From MM2 sp035460165 (GTDB lineage: Bacteria; Pseudomonadota; Gammaproteobacteria; Burkholderiales; Methylophilaceae), in assembly GCA_035460165.1 (NCBI GenBank), contig DATHWW010000003.1, positions 1 to 64,000 of the forward strand: a stretch of 64,000 nt of DNA, read 5' to 3'. The notes under the pieces are model-generated. The model did no database searches and was not told where the DNA came from. It worked only from the letters and a program-made list of their open reading frames with translations. Positions within the stretch are counted from its first letter, which is position 1; the number at the start of each line of letters is the position of its first letter. The translations under genes and the position numbers were made by a program. This document shows positions 43,200-52,284 of the stretch, one piece after another.

Positions 43200-43930
43200 T
43201 CCGGCTTGACCTCATTGCGGAAGAAAGCGCGCACCTGCGGGTCGTCACACTTGGCAAGATTGTCGAAGCTGTCCTCGGCACGGACCACGCCCTGATCGAG
43301 AAAAACGATGCGTTCGTGCAGGTGTCGGGCCAACTGGAGATCGTGCGTCACGCATATCATGGTGACATTGTCGGCGTTCAGCCTCTGGATCATTGCAGCC
43401 ACTTCGCGCGACATGATCGGATCCAGCGCGGAGGTCGGCTCGTCGAACACGATGACGGACGGATCCATGGCCAGCGCGCGCGCGATCGCTACACGTTGCT
43501 TCTGCCCGCCGGAAAGCTGCGACGGATACTTGCCATGATGCGCCGCCATATCCAGGCGGGAAAGTTCGTGCATCGCCTTTTCCCGGGCCTCCGCAGTGCG
43601 CATTCCACGCAATTTCCGCAGCCCGAGCGTGACGTTTTCCAGCACCGTCAGGTGGCGATAGAGCGCGAACTGCTGAAAGACGAAGCCGATGCTCTGGCGC
43701 AAGGCACGCACATCCACCCCCGGCCGGGTGACGTCTTCGTTCCGCACCAGGATCACGCCCGAGGTCGGCTCCACCAGTCGGTTCAAGCAACGCAGCAAGG
43801 TGGTTTTGCCACAGCCGGATGGCCCCATCACCACCTTGACTTCCCCTGCGCAGAGATCGAGATTGACGCCAGCCAGTACCTTGCGGCCGTCATACTCCTT
43901 CACCAAGTCGCGAATCTTGATCAATGCCAC
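43196..43930 (-). CDS. Polar amino acid ABC transporter ATP-binding protein
   Basis: The 244-residue ATPase has Walker A MGPSGCGKTTLL, the Q-loop FVFQQFALYRHLT, signature LSGGQKQRVAIARALAM, Walker B VIVFDEPTSALDP and the H-switch MICVTHDL. It most resembles GlnQ-type ATPases. The GTG at 43930 is preferred because AAGGGG lies eight bases before it; a start at 44014 would overlap the upstream permease by over 50 bases. Confidence 0.93.
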   Translation of the reverse strand: MALIKIRDLVKEYDGRKVLAGVNLDLCAGEVKVVMGPSGCGKTTLLRCLNRLVEPTSGVILVRNEDVTRPGVDVRALRQSIGFVFQQFALYRHLTVLENVTLGLRKLRGMRTAEAREKAMHELSRLDMAAHHGKYPSQLSGGQKQRVAIARALAMDPSVIVFDEPTSALDPIMSREVAAMIQRLNADNVTMICVTHDLQLARHLHERIVFLDQGVVRAEDSFDNLAKCDDPQVRAFFRNEVKPE

Positions 43931-43961
43931 AGCGCATACCCCTTCTTGATACGGTCCAACC

Positions 43962-44615
43962 TCATGGCGGCACGATTCCCGGAATGCGGAAACGGCGCTC
44001 CACCCATTGCACACCTAATAGAAAAAGACGGTACAGGGCAAAGTACAGGATGCCTACCGCCAGATAGATTTCCAGCCCGCGCATGGTAGTCGCGGAGAGC
44101 GCCATGGCCTGCTTGGTAATTTCCGGTATGCCGACCGTATAAGCAAAGGGCGAATACTTCAGCACAGTCGTGAACTCGTTGACCATCCCCGGCAGAGCGA
44201 AACGTAGCATCTGGGGAAACTCGATCAGCGTCAGTATCTGGAACGGGCTCATCCCCATCGCTTTTGCCGCCAGGAGTTCCGACGAATCGATCAGGTCCAA
44301 TGCGCCACGAAACACCTCCGCCAGGTAGGCGCCGGAAATCAGCCCCAGGCTGAGCACCATCGCCAGCAGCGGCGGCACCTTGAAGCCGATGCCGGGCAAG
44401 CCGAAGTACACCATGAATAACAGCACCAACAGAGGAATACCACGAAACACATAAGTATAAATATCGAGCAACGGCGTCAGCCCTGGAATGGCCATGCGGC
44501 GCAAACCAGCGATGGTCAACCCCACGGTAAAGCCCGTGGCAGCGCAGGCCAAGGTGACCAAGGCGGTGTAGCCTACGCCTCGGCCAAGCTCGGTGAGAAT
44601 ATCGATGAAGGTCAT
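43962..44615 (-). CDS. Polar amino acid ABC transporter permease (proximal)
   Basis: The 217-residue permease shows LGRGVGYTALVTLACAATGFTVGL, IYTYVFRGIPLLVLLFMVYFGLPG, and the ATPase-contact loop ELLAAKAMGMSPFQILTLIEFPQMLRFALPGMVNEF. It pairs with the second permease as a heterodimer. The gene lies 17 bases downstream of the binding-protein gene. Confidence 0.9.
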   Translation of the reverse strand: MTFIDILTELGRGVGYTALVTLACAATGFTVGLTIAGLRRMAIPGLTPLLDIYTYVFRGIPLLVLLFMVYFGLPGIGFKVPPLLAMVLSLGLISGAYLAEVFRGALDLIDSSELLAAKAMGMSPFQILTLIEFPQMLRFALPGMVNEFTTVLKYSPFAYTVGIPEITKQAMALSATTMRGLEIYLAVGILYFALYRLFLLGVQWVERRFRIPGIVPP

Positions 44616-44632
44616 GCCGGATTACGCGTGGT

Positions 44633-45388
44633 TTACTTCATCCACTTGTCCAGAATCGCATTACGCTTCTCCGGGCCGAGTTCTACCAGGTAGCGATCGA
44701 AGTCCTCGCGCAGTGCGGAACCCTTGGGGAAGGCGAAGCCCAGTTTATCGATTCCCTTGAAAACATAACGACTTTCCAAGGGAAGATTCAGCTTGTACTT
44801 GAAATTCGCCAGCACCGGCTCTTCGATAAACGCCACGTCCAGATTTCCGCTCTGCAGGTCGGCGACCACCTCGTTGTAAGACGGGTAGAGCTTGACCTTG
44901 CTGAGGGTGTAGTAGCCCTTGGGTTCCAGATCATTCTTGATCAGGTCGTTATAGGCCATCCCACGCGGGTAACCGAGCGAATACTGCTTAAGCGCGGCGA
45001 GATCGTCAAGTTTGATGTCGCGGCTGGACAGGGTCACCAAGTGCCAGGCGTTGTCGTAATAAGGCTGGGAGAAATCCATCGCCTCCTTGCGCTTGTCCGT
45101 GATGGAAATGCCGGAGAAGGCAACATCGGCCTGTCCGCTGGAAACGGCCCCAAGCATGCCCTGCCAATCGTAGCTGGTGATCTTCAGCGTGCAGCCGCGC
45201 GCTTGGCAATATCCCTCGAAAATCTCCAGGTCCGCGCCTTGGAGCTTGCCCTTTTCTTCAAATAGCATCGGTGGCGAGGCAGGCGACACCGCCACTTGGA
45301 TAACATTGCCGCCTTCGTTCTTCGAGCAGCCCGCAAAAAGAAGCGCAAACACGAAAGCGAGCCCAATTCCTTGGAGTAGTCTAGACAC
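44633..45388 (-). CDS. Substrate-binding lipoprotein of a polar amino acid ABC importer
   Basis: The 251-residue protein has a lipoprotein signal with lipobox LFAGC (cysteine at about residue 21) and a family-3 solute-binding fold. The fold shows SPASPPMLFEEKGKLQGADLEIFEGY, DWQGMLGAVSSGQADVAFSGISITDKRKEAMDFSQPYYD and DLQSGNLDVAFIEEP. It is membrane-tethered rather than free. It heads the operon lipoprotein-permease-ATPase-permease. The ligand cannot be assigned by eye. Confidence 0.9.
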   Translation of the reverse strand: MSRLLQGIGLAFVFALLFAGCSKNEGGNVIQVAVSPASPPMLFEEKGKLQGADLEIFEGYCQARGCTLKITSYDWQGMLGAVSSGQADVAFSGISITDKRKEAMDFSQPYYDNAWHLVTLSSRDIKLDDLAALKQYSLGYPRGMAYNDLIKNDLEPKGYYTLSKVKLYPSYNEVVADLQSGNLDVAFIEEPVLANFKYKLNLPLESRYVFKGIDKLGFAFPKGSALREDFDRYLVELGPEKRNAILDKWMK

Positions 45389-45588
45389 GACAGATCCTTA
45401 TCAGCTAATTGAATGGATGTACGAATTGTTAACCTGGAGCGACATTTGCAGCCGCCGCGGCGTCTCTAACCAGGAAAACGCACGCGCTTGCCATAATACC
45501 GGGATTTCAGCCATGCGTGAGGCGTTGAGCACGCTTAAAAACCCGCTTGCGATTCAGGCATAATCAGCGAAAATTAGGTGAGAGGAAA

Positions 45589-45684
45589 ATGCCAATGGTA
45601 CTTGCCGTCTTTCGCATGGAATCTATCGTCACGACCAGCATCATCCTCGTCCCGATGTTCACGCTTATCGTTGGTGTCAAATAG
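45589..45684 (+). CDS. 31-aa hydrophobic peptide, possible small subunit of the NSS transporter
   Basis: An ORF of 31 codons starts at ATG 45589, or at the in-frame ATG 45595, behind AGAGGA. It ends with TAG 25 bases before the transporter start. The carboxy two thirds (MESIVTTSIILVPMFTLIVGVK) could form one membrane helix. Small single-span partner subunits precede NSS-family methionine/alanine importers in other bacteria (MetS-type). This ORF fits by position and size, but I cannot demonstrate sequence similarity. The rest of the 321-base gap (45389-45588) shows nothing I can name. Confidence 0.5.
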   Translation: MPMVLAVFRMESIVTTSIILVPMFTLIVGVK

Positions 45685-45709
45685 CGTGCCCGCGCATTAA
45701 GGAGATAAC

Positions 45710-47068
45710 ATGACGCAAGTCGCGCAACGCAGCCACTGGGCCAACCGCTGGACGTTCATCCTGGCGACAGCCGGATCGGCAATCGGCCTCGGCAATATCT
45801 GGAAATTCCCTTACATGACCGGCGTCAATGGCGGCAGCGCCTTCGTGCTGGTGTTTCTCGCCTGCATCGCATTGGTCGGCATTCCGCTGATGATGTGCGA
45901 AATCATGCTGGGGCGGCGCGCCCAGCGCAACCCGGTGGATGGCATGCAAGCATTGGCGGCGGAAGCCAATGCGTCTGGGGCGTGGAAATGGCTGGGTATC
46001 ATGGGGCTGATCGCCGGCCTGTTGATCCTCGGCTTCTATAGCGTGATTGCCGGCTGGGTGCTGGATTACATGGTGCGCGCGGCCAGCGGCATGTTCCAGG
46101 GCATGGACGGCAAACTGGCCAAGGAACACTTCGATGCATTCCTGGCAACCCCGCTGGAATTGATCTTTTGGCACACGCTGTTCATCGTGATGACCATGGG
46201 CGTGGTGGCGCGCGGCGTCAATGCCGGACTGGAGCAGGCTAACAAAATCCTGATGCCGGCCTTGTTCGCCATCCTATTGGTGCTGCTCGGCTACAGCATG
46301 GCGGTCGGCAATTTCGCCGAATCGGCCAGGTTCATGTTCACCCCGGATTTCTCCAAGGTGTCGCCGGGAGCCGTACTGTCAGCACTCGGCCATGCCTTCT
46401 TCTCGCTCAGCCTGGGCATGGGCGCGGTAATGGTTTACGGTTCCTACCTGCAGCCGCATATTTCCATCGCCCGCACCACGATGTATGTCGCCATCGCTGA
46501 TACCGCCGTCGGCCTGCTGGTCGGGCTGGCAATCTTCTCGCTGGTATTCGCCAACGGGCTGGAACCGGCGGCCGGCCCGGGACTGATCTTCCAGACCCTG
46601 CCCATCGCCTTCGGCAGCATGCCGGCGGGCAGCCTCATGGGGACGCTGTTTTTCGTGCTGGTCGCTTTCGCCGCCTGGACGTCGTCCATTTCGCTGGTGG
46701 AACCGGCCATTGCCTGGATCATCGAAAACTCGTCCATCTCGCGCAAGCGCGCGGCCTGGATGATCGCAATTTTCGGCTGGCTGCTAGGCATCGCCGTCGT
46801 GCTCTCATTCAATGAATGGAAAGAGGTGAAGCTGCTGTTCGGCCTGAATATTTTCGATACGCTGGACAAGCTCACCACCAATATCATGCTGCCGCTCGGC
46901 GGGCTGCTGATGGCGATATTCGCGGGCTGGGTGATGCAGACACACCATGTGAGGGAAGAACTCGGGATTGCGGTACGGCCTTATGTCCTGTGGCGATTCA
47001 CCATCCGCTTTGTGTCGCCGCTGGCGATCATTGCGATCTTCATGTATCTGGTCGGCGTCATCAAATAA
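45710..47068 (+). CDS. Sodium-dependent transporter, NSS/SNF family
   Basis: The 452-residue protein begins with ANRWTFILATAGSAIGLGNIWKFPYMTGVNGGSAFVLVF, the family's sodium- and substrate-binding first helix pair, and continues PLMMCEIMLGRRAQRNPV. About 11 to 12 helices follow. It probably imports an amino acid or similar solute with sodium. The ribosome-binding site AAGGAG is strong. The 31-codon ORF just upstream is probably cotranscribed. Confidence 0.92.
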   Translation: MTQVAQRSHWANRWTFILATAGSAIGLGNIWKFPYMTGVNGGSAFVLVFLACIALVGIPLMMCEIMLGRRAQRNPVDGMQALAAEANASGAWKWLGIMGLIAGLLILGFYSVIAGWVLDYMVRAASGMFQGMDGKLAKEHFDAFLATPLELIFWHTLFIVMTMGVVARGVNAGLEQANKILMPALFAILLVLLGYSMAVGNFAESARFMFTPDFSKVSPGAVLSALGHAFFSLSLGMGAVMVYGSYLQPHISIARTTMYVAIADTAVGLLVGLAIFSLVFANGLEPAAGPGLIFQTLPIAFGSMPAGSLMGTLFFVLVAFAAWTSSISLVEPAIAWIIENSSISRKRAAWMIAIFGWLLGIAVVLSFNEWKEVKLLFGLNIFDTLDKLTTNIMLPLGGLLMAIFAGWVMQTHHVREELGIAVRPYVLWRFTIRFVSPLAIIAIFMYLVGVIK

Positions 47069-47084
47069 CCTGAATTACAGGCAA

Positions 47085-47118
47085 TAAAAAAGCCGGTCGG
47101 TCGACCGGCTTTTTGTTT
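47085..47118. terminator. Bidirectional rho-independent terminator
   Basis: AGCCGGTCG (47091-47099) and CGACCGGCT (47102-47110) form a nine-pair stem with a two-base central spacer. A5 precedes and T4GT4 follows, so it can end both the NSS transporter transcript and the convergent cytochrome c transcript. Confidence 0.9.
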
Positions 47119-47138
47119 TGCAATTCGCTTTTGGCGAA

Positions 47139-47459
47139 TTACATAGTCAGGATCCACTTGACGATGGTCTTGATGTCTTCATCCTTCACTTGCGGGCTGT
47201 TAGCCGGCATCGGGATCGGGCCCCAGGTACCGCTGCCACCCTTCTTGACCTTGTCGACCAGCTTGGCTTCAGCATCCTTTTGGCCCTTGTACTTCGCAGC
47301 AACATCCTTGTAGGACGGGCCGAGGACCTTCTTGTCAACGCTGTGGCAAGCCAGGCAGCCACTCTTTTGTGCCAGAGCCTGAGCTGCGGCATCGGCGCTG
47401 GCAGTGCCGGCGATCATCAGAGAACCAGCGGCAGCAACCGCCATCATCAATGCTTTCAT
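47139..47459 (-). CDS. Class I cytochrome c (c551/c552 type)
   Basis: The 106-residue product has a signal peptide (cleavage after ASA, about residue 22), haem motif CLACH, and an axial methionine in WGPIPMPANSP, the layout of small periplasmic electron carriers of the c8 family. The ATG at 47459 follows GAAGGAG. The longer in-frame extension upstream is not supported. It is likely an electron carrier to a terminal oxidase or reductase, but partners are not in the window. Confidence 0.93.
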   Translation of the reverse strand: MKALMMAVAAAGSLMIAGTASADAAAQALAQKSGCLACHSVDKKVLGPSYKDVAAKYKGQKDAEAKLVDKVKKGGSGTWGPIPMPANSPQVKDEDIKTIVKWILTM

Positions 47460-47525
47460 GTTTACTCCTTCGATTTCGATCTTGTAATAGAACCAGTTAA
47501 GCGAATACCCAGTTAAGGTAAGCAA

Positions 47526-49577
47526 TCATAAACGTGTTTCACCCTTATTGCCAAGGGGCCGCAAGGTCTCCAGCAGGGCATCCCAGTCAGCGATTGCAGG
47601 CAAGCACTCAACGCCTCGACATACCCATGCGTTGACATTATTTTGCATCGGCCGTTCAAGTACTACAGGCAAGTCGCGTATCGCCTCCGGCAAAGCCATC
47701 ACCAACGTGGACGGCAACCATAACTTATCCAGCTTTTCCTTCCAGGACTGCACACCGGCCTGCGGGCCGCGCAAGATCACCACAGCCGGAGGCACCAGGT
47801 ATTCATCGAGCGCCATCACCATGCTGGGACAGGCCGCGGGATTGCGCCCCATCACGGTGGCGAATGCCCGCAAGGTTTTCTCGGCGGCCTGTAGATAACG
47901 CACCTCGCCAGTCAGATGCCCGAGCCGTTGCAATGACAACGCGGCGATACCGTTGCCGGCGGGCGTAGCATTGTCGAAAGCGGATTTGGGACGTTGGATC
48001 AATGGCTCATGGTCGTGGCTGGTAAAGAAGAAGCCGCCCGTTTCCTGATCCTCGAAACGCGACAGCAGCGCTTCGGCGAGATCGACGGCGAAGTCCAGGT
48101 CTTGCTTGCGGAAGTCGGCCTGCAGCAGATCGAGCAGTGCGGCGAGCAGGAAGGCATGATCGTCCAGATACGCGTTCAGATGCGCCTTGCCGTCCTTGCT
48201 CGTGGCCAGCAATTGACCTTCCCGCCACAAATGGCGGCGGATGAAATCCACCGCTTCGTGCGCTGCGGCCGCCCATTCCATGCGGGCGCATACCCTGGCC
48301 GCGCGTGCCATGCCCTGTATCATCAGCGCGTTCCAGCTGACGAGTATCTTGTTGTCGCGGCCCGGCGAAACACGCTTTGAACGGTAATCGAAGAGTTTGC
48401 CGCGCGCGGATTCCCACACGTTTGCGGCTTCCTCGATGCCTAGGCCCACCGTCTTGGCCGCATCGGCCAGGCTATGAATCGCATGCAAATGCCAGGCGTG
48501 CTCGAAATTGGGCGCCGTCCCCAGCCGGTAACGCTGCTCCAGGAATCGGTATTCCTTGTCATCCAGCAACTGACGCAACTCGTCTTTTTGCCAGACGTAA
48601 AACTTGCCCTCTGCGCCCTCGCTGTCGGCATCCAGCGAAGAGTAAAACGCGCCTTGCGGCGAACGCATCTCGCGCATTGCCCAATTCACGGTGCGCTCGA
48701 TGACTTCCAGGTAATGCGCATCCTGCGTCATGCGCCAGCCGTCGCTGTACAGGCTCAGCAGCTGCCCGTTGTCGTAGAGCATTTTTTCGAAATGCGGAAT
48801 CTCCCAGTGATCGTCCACGCTGTAGCGGCTGAAGCCGCCGCCGACGTGGTCGTAGATGCCGCCTTCCGCCATTTTGGTCAGCGTCAGCGCCACCATGTGG
48901 CGGGCATTCTCGTCGCCGTGGCCAGCGCGCTGCAGCAATAGGGCCAGATCGGCCGGATTGGGAAACTTGGGTGCGCCGCCAAAGCCACCGTTCACCTTGT
49001 CGAACAACTCCGCCAGGTGCGAAGACGCCGCCGTCACCGCCGCACCGTCAAGTTCGGCCGGAGCGTCCTGCCGCATGGTTTGTTCGAGTACCGCGAGCAC
49101 CGACTCATTCTGCGACTCGATTTCACCCCGGCGCTCATGCCAGGTCGATGCGATGTGTTGCAGCAGGTCGGCAAATCCGGGCAGGTTGTAGCGGGACGTC
49201 GGCGGAAAATAAGTGCCGCCGAAAAACGGTACTTGGTCGGGCGACAGAAACATCGTCAGCGGCCAGCCGCCGCTGCGCCGCGAAAGGACGGAATGTGCGG
49301 CCTGGTAAATCTGGTCGAGGTCGGGCCGCTCCTCGCGATCCACCTTGATATTGACGAACAGCTCGTTCATCACCGCCGCGGTGGCCGCATCCTCGAAGGA
49401 TTCGTGCGCCATCACATGGCACCAGTGGCAGGCGGAATAGCCGATGGAAAGCAAGATCGGCTTATTCTGCTCGCGCGCCAATGTGAGCGCTTCCTCACCC
49501 CACGGGTACCAATCCACGGGGTTGTCGGCATGTTGCAAAAGGTAGGGGCTGGTTTCGCCGGAAAGACGGTTGGACAT
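47526..49577 (-). CDS. YyaL-type thioredoxin-domain protein
   Basis: The 683-residue protein has the amino-terminal thioredoxin-like domain SPYLLQHADNPVDWYPWGEEAL, IGYSACHWCHVMAHESFED, then six-hairpin-glycosidase-like repeats through the rest, with YDHVGGGFSRYSVDDHWEIPHFEKMLYDNGQLL. The family (DUF255, SSP411/Spata20) is widespread, and its activity is not established. The ribosome-binding GAGGTGA before the ATG is part of a small hairpin (49582-49596). Confidence 0.9.
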   Translation of the reverse strand: MSNRLSGETSPYLLQHADNPVDWYPWGEEALTLAREQNKPILLSIGYSACHWCHVMAHESFEDAATAAVMNELFVNIKVDREERPDLDQIYQAAHSVLSRRSGGWPLTMFLSPDQVPFFGGTYFPPTSRYNLPGFADLLQHIASTWHERRGEIESQNESVLAVLEQTMRQDAPAELDGAAVTAASSHLAELFDKVNGGFGGAPKFPNPADLALLLQRAGHGDENARHMVALTLTKMAEGGIYDHVGGGFSRYSVDDHWEIPHFEKMLYDNGQLLSLYSDGWRMTQDAHYLEVIERTVNWAMREMRSPQGAFYSSLDADSEGAEGKFYVWQKDELRQLLDDKEYRFLEQRYRLGTAPNFEHAWHLHAIHSLADAAKTVGLGIEEAANVWESARGKLFDYRSKRVSPGRDNKILVSWNALMIQGMARAARVCARMEWAAAAHEAVDFIRRHLWREGQLLATSKDGKAHLNAYLDDHAFLLAALLDLLQADFRKQDLDFAVDLAEALLSRFEDQETGGFFFTSHDHEPLIQRPKSAFDNATPAGNGIAALSLQRLGHLTGEVRYLQAAEKTLRAFATVMGRNPAACPSMVMALDEYLVPPAVVILRGPQAGVQSWKEKLDKLWLPSTLVMALPEAIRDLPVVLERPMQNNVNAWVCRGVECLPAIADWDALLETLRPLGNKGETRL

Positions 49578-49673
49578 GGAGTCACCTCGTTGGTGAGGCT
49601 TGGTCAGTCTAGCAAAAAGACTGCAATAGTGAATATTTTAGTCAACTATTAACCGTGCTTGTTTCCAAGAAAC

Positions 49674-50576
49674 TCACAAGGATTCGGTGCGATATTCCAC
49701 CGTCAGCATATGTTTGCTGCGCGGTGCGACCTTGACCATATTGTGCGCGGCATTTGCCGACTCCACGCACAGCATGCGCGGCCACTGATCTTCGATGTCG
49801 TCCATCTTCGATGCCTTTTCCTGCCACGGCGTCCACACCACCGTCGTCGCGCTGCCGGACTTTGCGATACGGATGCGACGACGCAAGCCGGGATCCTCGA
49901 TCACGCACTCGGTTTCGGTGTCGACATACACGCGATCCGTTTCGCCGGTGAAATCGATCGCGCCCTCCTGCTGCTTGCGCACGAAGTTTTCCACCTTGTC
50001 CAGATAGGCGCAGCCTTCCAGCCCGAGCACTTGCACCTGGGCGACATCCGCCACTTGAAAATAGGTATGGAAAGCCTCGCCGATGACGAACTCCTCGTCG
50101 CCGGTATTGGTGGTGGTCAGGGTCATGCGCAGCGTCTCGCCGATCAGCACATCCAGCGTCAGCAATGAAGCATGCGGCCATTGCGCATGGGTATCCGCGC
50201 CTTGCAGCAAACGCAAGGTCAGCCGCGTTGCACCGTCGGCCTCGGCAGAAGCGGCGATGACTTCCCACGGATGATTGCGCGCAAAACCGTGCGCGGGAAA
50301 CTCCGGGTTGTTGGGATGCATGCCGAACCACGGCCAGCATACCGGCGCGCCGCTATGCGCGGGCTTGCCCTGCACCAGTGTTGCCTTGTCCGAGTACCAC
50401 ACGACCGGCACCGAAGTCGACCGCGGCCGCCAGGACAGCAGGTGTGCGCCCTGCAGCGTCAACCGCGCAGTAGCCAATGGGTTCTCGATCTCGGCCACCA
50501 CCAGGCCGCTGGCGTCGTCGACAAATTTGAGTTGATTGCCGAGACCGAAACGGGTGTTCAATTCTTCTATGTGCAT
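49674..50576 (-). CDS. D-hexose-6-phosphate mutarotase (YeaD-like)
   Basis: The 300-residue aldose-1-epimerase-fold protein shows LQGAHLLSWRPRSTSVPVVWYSDKA, GAPVCWPWFGMHPNNPEFPAHGFARNHPWEV, ALHTYF-like EAFHTYFQVADV, and a carboxy VVWTPWQEKASKMDDI. These mark the YeaD group that interconverts glucose-6-phosphate anomers. An ATG at 50576 with AAGGA seven bases upstream is preferred over 50591. Confidence 0.88.
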   Translation of the reverse strand: MHIEELNTRFGLGNQLKFVDDASGLVVAEIENPLATARLTLQGAHLLSWRPRSTSVPVVWYSDKATLVQGKPAHSGAPVCWPWFGMHPNNPEFPAHGFARNHPWEVIAASAEADGATRLTLRLLQGADTHAQWPHASLLTLDVLIGETLRMTLTTTNTGDEEFVIGEAFHTYFQVADVAQVQVLGLEGCAYLDKVENFVRKQQEGAIDFTGETDRVYVDTETECVIEDPGLRRRIRIAKSGSATTVVWTPWQEKASKMDDIEDQWPRMLCVESANAAHNMVKVAPRSKHMLTVEYRTESL

Positions 50577-50593
50577 GATGATGTCCTTCATTA

Positions 50594-51082
50594 TCAGAAT
50601 ACCGCAGCAGCTTCGGGCATGACTGGCTTGAATACCATCAAGTCGTAAACCGCGAGCATCGCGCTAAATGCAATCATGCCCAGCCACATCCAGTAACGGC
50701 ACAGTTGCCAATAGCGTTGCGGCAGAGCCTCGCCCCGGTGCGCAGCGGTGTGCGATAGCCGTCGCATTTCAATCTGCTGCCACACCACGGGTAGCCAGCA
50801 AGCGCCGGCCAAGCAGTACAGCCCGAGGGCCCAAGCCACCCAGCCCTGCGTCAGCGGCCATCCGGCCAGGTACACCATCCATAAGCCGGTGATGGGCTGG
50901 ATGATCGCCGTAGGCGTGGTGAACAGCCAATCCGCCAGCACCACGCGCTCCATGACGACAGCAATACTGCGCACGTCACCGGAACGATCCGTCGTCCATT
51001 TGTAGAACGCTGTCCCCAAACCCGTCCCGAACATCAGCGTGGCACTGAGGATGTGCATCCATTTCAACAGCAGGTATTCCAT
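50594..51082 (-). CDS. DUF2269 family membrane protein
   Basis: The 162-residue protein has four hydrophobic helices and the family start MEYLLLKWMHILSATLMFGTGLGTAFYKW. The function is unknown; weak resemblance to CopD/HemJ-type helices is seen in the first helix pair. It lies three bases after the dehydrogenase-like gene, so the two are probably cotranscribed. Confidence 0.85.
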   Translation of the reverse strand: MEYLLLKWMHILSATLMFGTGLGTAFYKWTTDRSGDVRSIAVVMERVVLADWLFTTPTAIIQPITGLWMVYLAGWPLTQGWVAWALGLYCLAGACWLPVVWQQIEMRRLSHTAAHRGEALPQRYWQLCRYWMWLGMIAFSAMLAVYDLMVFKPVMPEAAAVF

Positions 51083-51085
51083 GCG

Positions 51086-52186
51086 TCAGCCGTGTATCTG
51101 CCGGATGTCCAGCCCGACCAGCGCGTTCATGTATTCGTCCAGCGTCAGTAATCCGACACACGGCATGGCGCCGCGTTCCGTCACGCTGCCGTCCGCCAGC
51201 TTGCGTGCCAGCGCAATCGCGGCGCCGCAAGGGATGTGCGGGCCGTGGTGCTGCCCTGCGAGGATATGCCATACGCGCGTCAACGGCCGGCCTTGATGAT
51301 CGACTCCGGAAAGCTCGACGTGCATCGCGGATTCCTGCGGGCCGAGAGCCTCCAGCCTGCGACTGAGCCAGTGCAAGGATTTGGCCCATTCCACCATGTT
51401 ATTCACGGCACCCCAGCGCACCAGCCAGGAAAACAGCCATGTCGCCAGATGCGCCATCGGTACGCCGAGCCCGGCATGGAAGGTCACGGTTTTTATGCCC
51501 GGGTAGCGTTGCGGGAACACCGCCAGATCGGGTACATCGCAATTGCCCAGCCAGCGGCTGCCTATGGGTGCGGGATAACGGCGGCGATGCAAATCCTGCC
51601 AGCCGAAAACGCCTTTCCACAACCCTTTTTCCAGCCGCATGAAAGGCTTGCCGCAATACCCCAGCACCGCGCGCAAGGTAGCCAGCCCCGGCGTTTTCGC
51701 GCCGGAAACAATCGCATGGCGGATGGAATCGAGACGGGAGAACTCGGGTAGGAAATAATCCACTACAGCCGAAGACAATGCCGGCACAGAGCTCGCACCG
51801 CTCGCCACCAGCACCCCGGCCAGATGCGCAGCGGCATCCAGCTTGCCGATACCGGCCACGAAATCCCGGCCATCGGCCAGGTCGAGGTAATGGCAACCGG
51901 CATCGATGCATGCTTGAGCAACGCGGTAATCCTGTTGCTGGAATGGCCCGGCGGTATGAATGACGGTATTCACCTCCATCGCAGCCAACTGGCGTGCGAG
52001 CGAGGTCACGTCGGCATCGAGCGCCATCCCCTGCCGCTCCGGCAAGCCTATCTCGGCGGCGAACCGGCGCGCCTTGGTTTCATCGCGCCCGGCAATCAGC
52101 AGGCGGATATTGCCATCCAGCGCCAACGCGTGGCTGATGTAAGCGCCGAAATTGCCGTACCCCCCGAGAACAAGAACTGTATGCAA
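51086..52186 (-). CDS. Saccharopine-dehydrogenase-like NAD(P)-binding protein
   Basis: The 366-residue protein starts with a Rossmann motif (VLVLGGYGNFGAYISHAL) and NTVIHTAGPFQQQDYRVAQACIDAGCHYLDLADGRDFV, typical of saccharopine dehydrogenase NADP-binding domains. The lysine-pathway residues are not recognisable, so the real substrate is unknown. It is followed by the DUF2269 gene. Confidence 0.82.
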   Translation of the reverse strand: MHTVLVLGGYGNFGAYISHALALDGNIRLLIAGRDETKARRFAAEIGLPERQGMALDADVTSLARQLAAMEVNTVIHTAGPFQQQDYRVAQACIDAGCHYLDLADGRDFVAGIGKLDAAAHLAGVLVASGASSVPALSSAVVDYFLPEFSRLDSIRHAIVSGAKTPGLATLRAVLGYCGKPFMRLEKGLWKGVFGWQDLHRRRYPAPIGSRWLGNCDVPDLAVFPQRYPGIKTVTFHAGLGVPMAHLATWLFSWLVRWGAVNNMVEWAKSLHWLSRRLEALGPQESAMHVELSGVDHQGRPLTRVWHILAGQHHGPHIPCGAAIALARKLADGSVTERGAMPCVGLLTLDEYMNALVGLDIRQIHG

Positions 52187-52284
52187 GCTCCAACCTTTGC
52201 GATAAATGATGGTTGTTGTTATGACTCATTCGGCGCAATGCGCTACGTTTATTAGTGCCCTCGCCGTTGCATACCCCGACTCCC

